The notes: generated by a model from the letters alone, not told the origin. A stretch of DNA of 9,485 nt from an uncultured bacterium (GCA_945871045.1 CAMBUC010000064.1:1-9485), one strand, 5' to 3'; shown: positions 1-6,653, numbered from the stretch's first letter. Translations and numbers: made by a program.

Positions 1-26
1 GAAAAATAAATAAAGGAATAGATTTG

Positions 27-54
27 GAGGGCGGGTGATTCCGCCCTCTTTTTT
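27..54 (+). terminator. Rho-independent terminator of an upstream gene
   Basis: A perfect 8-bp stem (GAGGGCGG at 27-34 with CCGCCCTC at 41-48), a 6-nt loop and six T residues at 49-54 form a textbook intrinsic terminator. The gene it ends lies upstream of the window; the A-rich stretch at 1-25 contains stop codons and no identifiable coding end. It isolates the regulatory region of the fructose operon from upstream transcription. Confidence 0.88.
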
Positions 55-60
55 GTGACG

Positions 61-174
61 ATGTTCAGCGATAATGTGAAAGGCCGTGTGCAGCAGAAGG
101 ACGGCAGTTATGTGATACCGGCAGAAGCAGATACGCGATTGGAATCGCAGGATTCTTTTTGCGTTTGTGAGTAA
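61..174 (+). pseudogene. Probable C-terminal remnant of polyphosphate kinase (Ppk1)
   Basis: An open frame of 37 codons begins at an ATG six bases after the terminator and ends at TAA. Its peptide starts MFSDNVKGRVQQKDGSYV and continues with a Pro, an Arg-Leu and a Ser-Gln-Asp-Ser-Phe element. This spacing resembles the last segment of Ppk1, where an (L/F)-(S/R)-D-N-x-K-x-R block is followed by D-G-x-Y and a final S/A-Q. Full Ppk1 is about 700 residues, so roughly 95% is missing. The upstream frame runs through the terminator and meets stops, and there is no good ribosome binding site. I read it as decayed debris, not an expressed gene. The match is from memory of the family, not from an alignment, and the last few residues do not fit. 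Confidence 0.5.
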
Positions 175-227
175 AAATAGGAAAAATGAGCATAACTATG
201 TAGAGGCTTGCGCAAAAATGATCTGAC

Positions 228-267
228 TGTGAATGAAATTGATTGATTTTGACCGAGTTTGTGCATC
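228..267 (+). promoter_or_regulatory. Distal decamer array, probable FruR operator
   Basis: Four in-phase 10-mers can be read: TGTGAATGAA (228-237), ATTGATTGAT (238-247), TTTGACCGAG (248-257) and TTTGTGCATC (258-267). The consensus is TTTGAWTGAK; the last unit is the most degenerate. The same series recurs 65 bp downstream over the promoter. A 10-bp period places each unit on one face of the helix. DeoR-family repressors often bind tandem direct repeats, and such a regulator is encoded in this cluster at 5351. Binding by that protein is inference. Confidence 0.65.
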
Positions 268-292
268 ATCACTAAAAAAGTTCGAAGTTATT

Positions 293-332
293 TGTGAATT
301 AGTTTGATTGATTTTGAATGAGTTTGAATGTA
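293..332 (+). promoter_or_regulatory. Promoter-proximal decamer array, probable FruR operator
   Basis: Four in-phase 10-mers run through the promoter: TGTGAATTAG (293-302), TTTGATTGAT (303-312), TTTGAATGAG (313-322) and TTTGAATGTA (323-332). The last three are near-identical. The array covers the whole -35 element and spacer and touches the -10, so a bound repressor would exclude RNA polymerase. With the matching array at 228 it forms a two-site operator suited to DNA looping. The likely ligand-responsive protein is the DeoR-family product at 5351, with fructose 1-phosphate as probable inducer by analogy with characterised FruR proteins. Confidence 0.72.
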
Positions 333-336
333 TAAT
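308..336 (+). promoter_or_regulatory. Sigma-A type promoter of the fructose operon
   Basis: A -35 TTGATT (308-313) and a consensus -10 TATAAT (331-336) are separated by exactly 17 bp. Transcription would start near 343, leaving a leader of about 30 nt before the fruK start codon. Both elements lie within or next to the proximal decamer array. Confidence 0.82.
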
Positions 337-374
337 GTGTTCAACAGATAAAAATGAACGGAGGAGAAAAAGAA

Positions 375-1289
375 ATGATCTATACAGTTACATTTAATCC
401 ATCCCTGGATTACATTGTCTCCGTAGATGATTTTCGGCTTGGCATGACAAACCGGACCAGTTCGGAATTGATGCTTCCCGGTGGAAAGGGAATCAATGTG
501 TCTATTGTGCTGGGGAATCTGGGAATCCCAAGCACGGCGCTGGGCTTCGTTGCCGGATTTACCGGTGACGAGATCATTCGCAGACTGGAACAGATGAATG
601 TTCCGTCAGATTTTATACGGGTAGAAAACGGGATCTCCCGCATCAATGTAAAACTGAAATCCATTGATGGAACAGAGATCAACGGGGCAGGCCCTGTGAT
701 CGGGGAAGAAACCATCGAACTGCTGATGGAAAAGTTAGACTGTTTGCAGGAAGGCGATATTCTGGTACTGGCTGGAAGCATTCCCGCGTCCATGCCGGAT
801 GACATGTACAGCCGGATCATGGAGAGGCTGGAAGGCAGAGGTGTCATGATCGTGGTAGATGCGACGAAGGAACTGCTGCTCAATGTGCTTATGCATCACC
901 CGTTTTTGATCAAGCCCAACAATCATGAACTGGGTGAGATCTTTGGAGTCACACTTACCACGAGAGAATCGGTGGTGCCCTTTGCGAAGAAACTGCAGGA
1001 AATGGGCGCAAGAAACGTGCTGGTGTCCATGGCAGGCGAAGGGGCGGTGCTTGCGACAGTTGACGGACAGATTTTTTCTACGCCGACACCAAAGGGAACG
1101 CTTGTGAACGGTGTGGGCGCGGGAGATTCCATGGTGGCAGGATTTCTGGCAGGCTGGATGGAACAGACCGCATACCGCCATGCCTTTTATATGGGGGTCG
1201 CCGCCGGCAGCGCCAGCGCTTTTTCAGAGAATCTGGCAACCGGAGCGGAAGTAAAAGCATTGTATGACGAAGTCGTAAAGAATCAGTAA
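375..1289 (+). CDS. fruK: 1-phosphofructokinase
   Basis: This 304-residue protein has the usual length for a PfkB-family sugar kinase. It phosphorylates fructose 1-phosphate with ATP to give fructose 1,6-bisphosphate in the cytoplasm. PfkB signature 1 is seen as PGGKGINVS (residues 35-43). Signature 2 is NGVGAGDSMVAGF (245-257), with the catalytic base Asp251 in GAGD. The opening MIYTVTFNPSLDY is typical of the fructose/tagatose kinase branch, with Asp12 as the substrate-binding aspartate. I chose the ATG at 375 over the upstream in-frame ATG at 354 because GGAGGAG lies at a suitable distance before 375. The adjacent fructose transporter supports FruK over LacC (tagatose 6-phosphate kinase). 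It is the first gene of the operon; fruA begins 43 bp after it. Confidence 0.93.
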   Translation: MIYTVTFNPSLDYIVSVDDFRLGMTNRTSSELMLPGGKGINVSIVLGNLGIPSTALGFVAGFTGDEIIRRLEQMNVPSDFIRVENGISRINVKLKSIDGTEINGAGPVIGEETIELLMEKLDCLQEGDILVLAGSIPASMPDDMYSRIMERLEGRGVMIVVDATKELLLNVLMHHPFLIKPNNHELGEIFGVTLTTRESVVPFAKKLQEMGARNVLVSMAGEGAVLATVDGQIFSTPTPKGTLVNGVGAGDSMVAGFLAGWMEQTAYRHAFYMGVAAGSASAFSENLATGAEVKALYDEVVKNQ

Positions 1290-1332
1290 CTGCAAACATG
1301 CAGACAAAGACAAAATCTTGGAGGAAAATCGA

Positions 1333-3240
1333 ATGAGGATCACAGAATTATTGGATCGGCGCAGCATTTGCTTAGACGGCGCGCCGGGAAACAAAAACGA
1401 GGCGTTAGACCAGATGGTCGCTTTGATGGCAAAGAGCGGAAAGATCAATGATGAAGAAGGCTATCGCAGGCAGGTATATGCGAGAGAAGAAGAAAGCACC
1501 ACAGGTATCGGGGAAGGCATTGCGATTCCTCATGGAAAATGTGATGCAGTAAGTAAGCCGGGTCTTGCGGCAATGGTCGTAAAAAACGGTGTGGATTTTG
1601 ATTCGCTGGATGGCGAGCCGGTGCATCTGATCTTTTTGATCGCTGCTCCCAATACGGAGGACAATATCCATTTGGATGTACTTAGCAAACTGTCCGTTTT
1701 GTTAATGGACGAAGAATTTACAGAACGTCTGAAAAATGCAGCGTCAGCAGATGAGTTTCTTTCGATCATTGACCAGGCGGATACGGAAAAACAGGGCATC
1801 GACGAGCGTTTGGCGGATACAGGTTCAAAGGAGCATGCACAGCACAAGATCCTGGCAGTCACTTCCTGCCCCACCGGAATTGCCCATACTTATATGGCGG
1901 CAGAAGGAATTGAAAAAGCAGCAAAAACACATAATTGTTTTGTAAAAGTTGAGACCAGAGGATCCGGCGGCGCAAAAAATGTTTTGACAGACAAGGAGAT
2001 CGCAGAGGCAGACTGCATCATCATCGCAGCCGATGCACAGGTTCCCATGAGCCGCTTTGAAGGAAAAAAAGTAATCATCCGACAGGTTTCCGATGGAATC
2101 AGCAAAGCCAACGAACTGGTGGAACTGGCAATATCCGGCAATGTGCCTGTTTATCACGATGCATCCGCACCTGCAAAGCAGCAGGCAGAAAAGAGCGGTG
2201 GGGCAGGACATAAGATCTATACCTATCTGATGAATGGTGTCTCCCACATGCTTCCCTTCGTAGTAGGAGGCGGAATCCTGATCGCCCTGGCATTTTTGAT
2301 CGACGGTTTATCGGTAGATCTGAATGCACTTCCGGAGGAGTTGCGTGGTAACTTTGGTACGATCACACCGGTAGCAGCGCTGTTAAAGGGCATCGGCGGA
2401 ACTGCCTTCGGATTCATGTTACCCATCCTTGCCGGATTTATCGGTATGGCGATCGGTGACCGCCCTGCGTTAGCCCTTGGTTTTGTAGGCGGAATGATGG
2501 CGGCCAACGGAAAGTCCGGTTTCCTCGGTGCATTAGTAGCAGGTTTTGTAGCCGGATATGTGATCCTTTTACTCAGAAAGGTATGTGAAAAATTGCCGGA
2601 GGCAATTGAAAAGATCGCACCTGTTCTTTTGTATCCCGTATTTGGTATTTTAATCCTTGGATTATTTATGACATTTATCGTAGAGCCTGTGATGGGTGGT
2701 ATCAATATCGGTTTAAATAGTTTGTTAGCTACGATGGGCCAGACCAGCAAGATCCTCCTTGGACTGGTACTGGGTGGAATGATGGCCATCGATATGGGCG
2801 GTCCTTTTAACAAGGCGGCTTACGTGTTTGGTACCGCAGCGATCGCAGCAGGTAATTATGACATTATGGCAGCAGTTATGGTCGGCGGAATGACACCTCC
2901 TTGCGCAATCGCGCTGGCAACGCTGCTGTTCAAAAACAAATTTACAAAGGAAGAGCGTGAGGCAGGACCCACAAACTTTATCATGGGTCTGGCATTCATT
3001 ACAGAAGGAGCCATCCCCTTTGCGGCATCTGATCCCCTTCATGTACTTCCCGCATGTATCGCAGGATCTGCAGTAGCAGGAGCGATCTCCATGGCATTTC
3101 AGTGTACGCTCATGGCCCCTCATGGCGGAATCTTTGTATTCATGGTAGTAGGGAATGCATGGCTGTATTTGGTGGCACTGCTTGCCGGAACACTAGTTTC
3201 TGCAGTTTTGCTTGGCATTTTAAAGAAAAGTATAGTATAA
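1333..3240 (+). CDS. fruA: PTS fructose transporter, EIIABC fusion
   Basis: This 635-residue membrane protein imports fructose while phosphorylating it to fructose 1-phosphate. Domains in order are: IIA (about 1-150) with phospho-acceptor His67 in GIAIPHGK; a polar linker; IIB (about 170-275) with phospho-acceptor Cys179 in TSCPTGIAHT; and IIC (about 295-632), hydrophobic and multi-spanning. IIC carries GPFNKAAY (490-497), FITEGAIPF (555-563) and APHGGIF (595-601), all typical of the fructose family. The IIA-IIB-IIC order and length match Firmicutes FruA. The ATG at 1333 is preceded by GGAGG with an 8-nt gap; the in-frame TTG at 1318 overlaps that site and is rejected. IIA would receive phosphate from the HPr encoded 23 bp downstream. 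Substrate could be mannose-like in principle, but the fruK neighbour favours fructose. Confidence 0.94.
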   Translation: MRITELLDRRSICLDGAPGNKNEALDQMVALMAKSGKINDEEGYRRQVYAREEESTTGIGEGIAIPHGKCDAVSKPGLAAMVVKNGVDFDSLDGEPVHLIFLIAAPNTEDNIHLDVLSKLSVLLMDEEFTERLKNAASADEFLSIIDQADTEKQGIDERLADTGSKEHAQHKILAVTSCPTGIAHTYMAAEGIEKAAKTHNCFVKVETRGSGGAKNVLTDKEIAEADCIIIAADAQVPMSRFEGKKVIIRQVSDGISKANELVELAISGNVPVYHDASAPAKQQAEKSGGAGHKIYTYLMNGVSHMLPFVVGGGILIALAFLIDGLSVDLNALPEELRGNFGTITPVAALLKGIGGTAFGFMLPILAGFIGMAIGDRPALALGFVGGMMAANGKSGFLGALVAGFVAGYVILLLRKVCEKLPEAIEKIAPVLLYPVFGILILGLFMTFIVEPVMGGINIGLNSLLATMGQTSKILLGLVLGGMMAIDMGGPFNKAAYVFGTAAIAAGNYDIMAAVMVGGMTPPCAIALATLLFKNKFTKEEREAGPTNFIMGLAFITEGAIPFAASDPLHVLPACIAGSAVAGAISMAFQCTLMAPHGGIFVFMVVGNAWLYLVALLAGTLVSAVLLGILKKSIV

Positions 3241-3263
3241 TCAATAGAAAGGAGGGCGTCATA

Positions 3264-3521
3264 ATGAGAGAATTTAACTACATCATCACTGATCCGGAAG
3301 GAATCCACGCACGGCCCGCAGGAGAACTCGTAAAGGAAGCCAAACAATTTGAGTGCAAGATCACACTGACAAAGGACGGAAAGACAGGTGACTGCAAAAA
3401 GATTTTGGGACTTATGAGCCTTGCGGTAAAGAACGGAAATGAGGTAAAGATGACTTTCGACGGAGCAGATGAGGATGCCGCATGCGAAGCGATCGAAGCA
3501 TTTATGAAAGCAAAACTGTAG
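3264..3521 (+). CDS. HPr-like phosphocarrier with Lys at position 46
   Basis: This 85-residue cytoplasmic phosphocarrier passes phosphate from Enzyme I to the IIA domain. The active site is intact: His15 in GIHARPAG with Arg17 conserved. The second conserved region, around KKILGLMSL (45-53), aligns without gaps to the B. subtilis HPr segment LKSIMGVMSLG. The residue at 46, which is the regulatory serine in Firmicutes HPr, is Lys here (codon AAG at 3399-3401). HPr kinase/phosphorylase could therefore not modify it at that site. It is the converse of Crh, which lacks His15 but keeps Ser46. The start is set by AAAGGAGGG just upstream. Its stop codon overlaps the ribosome binding site of ptsI, implying tight co-translation. 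I infer an HPr dedicated to this operon, but it might be the only HPr of the genome. Confidence 0.93.
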   Translation: MREFNYIITDPEGIHARPAGELVKEAKQFECKITLTKDGKTGDCKKILGLMSLAVKNGNEVKMTFDGADEDAACEAIEAFMKAKL

Positions 3522-3531
3522 GAGGACAGCT

Positions 3532-5163
3532 ATGCAGATATATGAAGGAAAAAGTGTTTTTGGCGGAATCGCCATGGGAAAGATCTGCGTATACAAAAAG
3601 AACGAAAAGCAGGTAAAACGTCAGAAAATCGAGGATGAGGAAGCAGAAGTGACCCGCTATCAGGAGGCCCGTGAGAAGGCTATGCAGCAGTTGCAGGGTC
3701 TGTACGACAAGGCGCTCCTTGAAGTGGGAGAGGCAAACGCAGCGATATTTGAGGTACACCAGATGATGCTGGAGGACGATGATTACAATGAATCCGTAGA
3801 AAACATCATCCGCACGGAACATGTCAATGCAGAGTATGCGGTGGCTACTACCGGGGATAACTTCTCGGAAATGTTTGCCGCCATGGACGATGATTATATG
3901 CGTGCCCGGGCCGCAGATGTGAAGGATATTTCCGAGCGTGTGCTGGGGATCTTAAGCGGCGTTTCCGATGCGGATCTGGCATCGGATGAACCGGTGATCA
4001 TCGTGGCAGATGACCTGGCCCCCTCTGAGACCGTACAGATGGACAAGAGCAAAGTGCTGTCCTTTGTCACGGTACACGGCTCACTGAACTCTCATACTGC
4101 GATTCTGGCGCGTACCATGAGCATTCCCGCACTTGTAGGAACAAATCTGGCAGCAGACGAAACCGTAGACGGCAAGTTTGCAGTGGTTGATGGTGCAGCA
4201 GGAAAAATTTATGTAGAACCGGATGAAGCGACCATGGAGCTGCTTGAGAAAAAGCAGCAGGAATTTTTAGAGCAGAAAGAACTGTTGGAGACCTTAAAGG
4301 GAAAAGAAAATGTAACTCTTGACGGAAAGCAGATGCTCTTGTACGCAAATATCGGGAACAGTAAAGATCTTGCGACTGTCATTCAGAATGATGCCGGTGG
4401 AATCGGTTTGTTCCGAAGCGAATTCATCTATCTGGAGCGAGACCATTATCCGACTGAGGAAGAGCAGTTTTTGATCTATAAACAGGTGGCGCAGACTTTG
4501 GCAGGAAAGCGCGTGATCATCCGTACATTGGATATCGGAGCCGACAAGCAGTGTGATTACTTCGAGATGGAAAAAGAAGAAAATCCTGCCATGGGCTGCC
4601 GTGCGATCCGTATCTGTCTGACAAGACCGGAAATCTTTAAGACACAGCTTCGTGCGCTGTTCCGTGCCAGTGCCTTCGGTAAGATCGCGATCATGTATCC
4701 AATGATCGTAAGCGTCGAGGAAGTGCGAAAGATCAAAGCGATCGTCGCAGAAGTAAAAGCCGAACTGGATGCTCAGGGTATCGAATACGGAGAGGTTGAG
4801 CAGGGAATCATGATCGAAACTCCGGCAGCAGTGATGATCAGTGACCTGCTGGCAGAGGAAGTAGATTTCTTCAGTATCGGAACCAACGACCTGACTCAAT
4901 ATACACTGGCGATCGACCGTCAGAATACCAAACTGGACGAGTTCTACGATCCCCACCATCCCGCAGTGCTGCGCATGATCCGCATGGTTGTGGAAAATGC
5001 ACACAAAAAAGGCATTTGGGTCGGCATCTGCGGAGACCTTGGCGCCGATCTGGAACTGACGCAGGAATTCTTAAAAATGGGAGTGGACGAGTTATCCGTA
5101 TCACCCGGACGTATCCTTCCCCTGCGCAAGATCATCCGCGAGACCAACGTTGGGCAGTTATAG
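3532..5163 (+). CDS. ptsI: PTS Enzyme I (PEP-protein phosphotransferase)
   Basis: This 543-residue protein starts the PTS relay, taking phosphate from PEP and giving it to HPr. The N-terminal domain (about 1-145) holds the HPr-binding helices. The phosphohistidine domain has His188 in LNSHTAILART, equivalent to the E. coli His189 region. The C-terminal TIM-barrel PEP site includes GIGLFRSEFIY with its catalytic Arg, the segment IGTNDLTQYTLAIDR, and Cys500 in GICGDLG, equivalent to E. coli Cys502. Length is somewhat short of the usual 570-575, mainly because the C-terminus stops soon after the RKIIRETN helix. The start is the ATG at 3532, 10 bp after the HPr stop, with GGAGGA overlapping that stop. 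Placement inside a fructose operon, apart from a housekeeping ptsHI locus, suggests either a dedicated relay or a single Enzyme I under fructose control. Confidence 0.94.
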   Translation: MQIYEGKSVFGGIAMGKICVYKKNEKQVKRQKIEDEEAEVTRYQEAREKAMQQLQGLYDKALLEVGEANAAIFEVHQMMLEDDDYNESVENIIRTEHVNAEYAVATTGDNFSEMFAAMDDDYMRARAADVKDISERVLGILSGVSDADLASDEPVIIVADDLAPSETVQMDKSKVLSFVTVHGSLNSHTAILARTMSIPALVGTNLAADETVDGKFAVVDGAAGKIYVEPDEATMELLEKKQQEFLEQKELLETLKGKENVTLDGKQMLLYANIGNSKDLATVIQNDAGGIGLFRSEFIYLERDHYPTEEEQFLIYKQVAQTLAGKRVIIRTLDIGADKQCDYFEMEKEENPAMGCRAIRICLTRPEIFKTQLRALFRASAFGKIAIMYPMIVSVEEVRKIKAIVAEVKAELDAQGIEYGEVEQGIMIETPAAVMISDLLAEEVDFFSIGTNDLTQYTLAIDRQNTKLDEFYDPHHPAVLRMIRMVVENAHKKGIWVGICGDLGADLELTQEFLKMGVDELSVSPGRILPLRKIIRETNVGQL

Positions 5164-5236
5164 GGGACGTTCCTTTTGCCACGAGGAGTGCCCTTTGCCA
5201 TAAGGAGCGCCCTTTGGCTCAGTCGCATAAGATTTC
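5164..5236. repeat. Degenerate tandem repeat, REP-like
   Basis: Immediately after ptsI the sequence reads GGGGACGTTCCTTTTGCC and then repeats a roughly 20-bp unit about two and a half times. The units are TCCTTTTGCCACGAGGAGTG (5171-5190), CCCTTTGCCATAAGGAGCG (5191-5209) and a decayed CCCTTTGGCTCAG (from 5210). The GGGACGTTCCTTTTG core resembles, from memory, the ends of repetitive extragenic elements common in Firmicutes genomes. No complementary half follows, so if it is such an element it is partial. Confidence 0.5.
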
Positions 5237-5242
5237 ACTATC

Positions 5243-5276
5243 ACGACCCGCGGGACATGTTTGTCCGGCGGGTTGT
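5243..5276 (+). other. Long intercistronic hairpin between ptsI and fruR
   Basis: An inverted repeat pairs 5243-5257 with 5262-5276 across a TGTT loop. It forms 15 positions with one G-G mismatch and one G-U pair, and is GC-rich in the middle. No clean T run follows; the next bases are AATGTATAAAAAAGG. I therefore do not call it a full terminator. It could attenuate or stabilise the mRNA at the ptsI end, lowering repressor expression relative to the enzymes, or belong to the repeat just upstream. Confidence 0.6.
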
Positions 5277-5350
5277 AATGTATAAAAAAGGTTTGGACCT
5301 TGCCGGTGGCATTGGAACTGCGCAAGTACCGAACAGATATGAGGTGGGAA

Positions 5351-6103
5351 ATGTTAACAGAACAGCGCTATGAAAAAATCTTGGAACTCATAGAGGAAAA
5401 AAAGAGCGTCACAGTGACAGAGATCTGTGAGTTATTACATATTTCAGAGTCTACGGCCAGAAGAGATATCAATGCGTTGGACCAGGCTGGCAGACTGGTG
5501 CGGGTATTTGGCGGCGCGGTGGCGTCGGATCTGACCTTTGAATCCAAGGAACCCACGGTAGAACAGAAGCAGGACAAAAATGTGTCGGAAAAAAACGAGA
5601 TCGCGCGCTATGCGGCTTCACTGATCGAGCCGTCGGATTTCGTCTATCTGGATGCCGGGACCACTACCGGATGTATGATCGACTACATAACAGAAACAAG
5701 CGCAACCATCGTGACAAACGCAGTGGTACATGCACAGCGTCTTGCAGCAAAGGGACTGCATGTGTATCTGATCGGCGGCGAACTCAAAAGTTCTACGGAA
5801 GCCGTTGTGGGAAGCCAGGCGCTTCAGACGCTCCGGGGCTATCATTTTACAAAGGGATTTTTCGGAACAAACGGTGTCAGCCGGGGCGAGGGTCTGACGA
5901 CACCGGATGCGGGCGAAGCGCTGATCAAACAGACTGCCATCGAGCAGTGCCGGAAAAGTTATGTGCTGTGCGATTCATCAAAGTTTGACTATGTTAGTTC
6001 GGTCACCTTTGGCAGTATGGAGGATTCGGTCATTCTCACCGAAAAGTGTCCGCAGCGTTATAAAGATTGCGCCAATATCAAGGATGTATCTTTAGGTATG
6101 TGA
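5351..6103 (+). CDS. fruR: DeoR-family transcriptional repressor, probable FruR
   Basis: This 250-residue regulator has an N-terminal winged HTH (about 5-58), with the recognition segment ISESTARRDINALDQAG and the conserved R-x-x-GGA wing (residues 51-56). A DeoRC sugar-phosphate sensor domain follows (about 80-235), containing YLDAGTTTG (99-107), LIGGELKSST (140-149) and TTPDAGEALIKQ (183-194). Length and motifs are standard for the family. I chose the ATG at 5351, preceded by GAGG six bases upstream, over in-frame TTG 5300 and ATG 5339; the peptide then begins MLTEQRYEKIL, typical of DeoR proteins. Genomic position argues that it represses this operon and responds to fructose 1-phosphate. 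In many Gram-positive operons fruR is first; here it is distal to ptsI. Confidence 0.88.
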   Translation: MLTEQRYEKILELIEEKKSVTVTEICELLHISESTARRDINALDQAGRLVRVFGGAVASDLTFESKEPTVEQKQDKNVSEKNEIARYAASLIEPSDFVYLDAGTTTGCMIDYITETSATIVTNAVVHAQRLAAKGLHVYLIGGELKSSTEAVVGSQALQTLRGYHFTKGFFGTNGVSRGEGLTTPDAGEALIKQTAIEQCRKSYVLCDSSKFDYVSSVTFGSMEDSVILTEKCPQRYKDCANIKDVSLGM

Positions 6104-6111
6104 GGAGAGGC

Positions 6112-6132
6112 ATGGACATTAGAAAAAAGTAG
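6112..6132 (+). other. Possible 6-codon leader micro-ORF
   Basis: A GGAGAGG motif immediately precedes an ATG at 6112, which opens a six-residue frame (MDIRKK) ending at TAG 6130-6132. The stop overlaps the AGGAGG of the next gene. Such an arrangement could couple translation by placing terminating ribosomes on the downstream site. It may equally be chance in an A/G-rich spacer. Confidence 0.3.
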
Positions 6133-6144
6133 GAGGAAAAAGAA

Positions 6145-6486
6145 ATGCCGTTTATTGATTCAAAAATTACAGTGCCGGTAACACCGGAAAAGAAGGAGTG
6201 TATCAAGACAAGATTGGGACAGGCGGTCAGCCTGTTAGGAAAGACGGAGACCTATCTTATGGTGGGATTTGAGGACAACTATGATCTGTACCTTGGCGGA
6301 AAGAAACTGGAAAAAGGTGCATACGTGGCTGTTAGTTTGTATGGCAATGCACCATCATCCGCTTATGATCAGATGACCGGTGAGATTTGCGGTATATTGG
6401 CAGATGAACTGGACATTCCCGGCAGCAATGTGTATGTCACCTATCAGGGCATCAAGGACTGGGGATGGAATGGAGGGAATTTCTAA
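6145..6486 (+). CDS. MIF-family tautomerase
   Basis: This 113-residue protein belongs to the macrophage migration inhibitory factor family (MIF is 114 residues). Members are homotrimers with keto-enol tautomerase activity on substrates such as phenylpyruvate. Met is followed by Pro2, which becomes the catalytic N-terminal proline after Met removal. Lys33 matches MIF Lys32. ICGILADELDIP (81-92) matches the MIF segment CGLLAERLRIS. The C-terminal DWGWNGGNF matches VGWNNSTF. The CALC redox motif of mammalian MIF is absent. The start is fixed by AGGAGG and by the need for Pro2. No signal peptide is seen. It lies 41 bp after fruR on the same strand and before the operon terminator, so it is probably co-transcribed. 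Its link to fructose metabolism is unknown. Confidence 0.87.
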   Translation: MPFIDSKITVPVTPEKKECIKTRLGQAVSLLGKTETYLMVGFEDNYDLYLGGKKLEKGAYVAVSLYGNAPSSAYDQMTGEICGILADELDIPGSNVYVTYQGIKDWGWNGGNF

Positions 6487-6563
6487 CGGAGAAATCAAGT
6501 TTTTTATACAAACTGAGGGCAAACCAGAAACTGGTGCCGATCAACTTTTTAAGTAGGTGATAG

Positions 6564-6600
6564 AAACGGGTACTTGAGATTTCAAGTGCCCGTTTGATTT
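6564..6600 (+). terminator. Terminator of the fructose operon
   Basis: A 14-bp stem pairs 6564-6577 (AAACGGGTACTTGA) with 6582-6595 around a GATT loop; one pair is a G-U. The tail GATTTGTT is only moderately T-rich, but the stem is long and lies after the last operon gene. The 77 bp between the tautomerase stop and this stem hold nothing else I can identify. Confidence 0.75.
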
Positions 6601-6620
6601 GTTAATAAAAAATAACAGAG

Positions 6621-6653
6621 GTGACAGTATCTGTCACAACGGTATGCTAAAAT
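6621..6653 (+). promoter_or_regulatory. Palindromic operator-promoter, copy 1 (orphan)
   Basis: A perfect 7-bp inverted repeat, GTGACAG-TAT-CTGTCAC (6621-6637), is followed five bases later by TATGCT (6643-6648). Its left arm GTGACA could act as a -35 element with 16-bp spacing. The same design, 13 of 17 bases identical in the palindrome and with identical spacing to TATGnT, occurs at 7939 before the secreted-protein gene. Here no plus-strand gene follows; transcription would run into the 3' end of the minus-strand regulator at 6712. The regulator that binds is unknown. Confidence 0.5.

Noticed and set aside
181..300. CcpA cre site upstream of the fructose operon
   Set aside because: I looked for a TGWAANCGNTNWCA-type palindrome and found no acceptable match; TTGCGCAA at 208-215 is too short.
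735..1181. Long minus-strand frames opposite fruK, and similar ones opposite fruA and ptsI
   Set aside because: They are Cys/His/Arg-rich shadow frames of strongly supported genes, without ribosome binding sites or recognisable domains.
3264..3521. Crh-like regulatory paralogue instead of a transport HPr
   Set aside because: Crh lacks His15 and keeps Ser46; this protein has the opposite pattern.
5243..5276. Intrinsic terminator ending the operon after ptsI
   Set aside because: The stem is long but no T run follows it, and fruR with the tautomerase continues on the same strand. Kept as a hairpin of unknown role.
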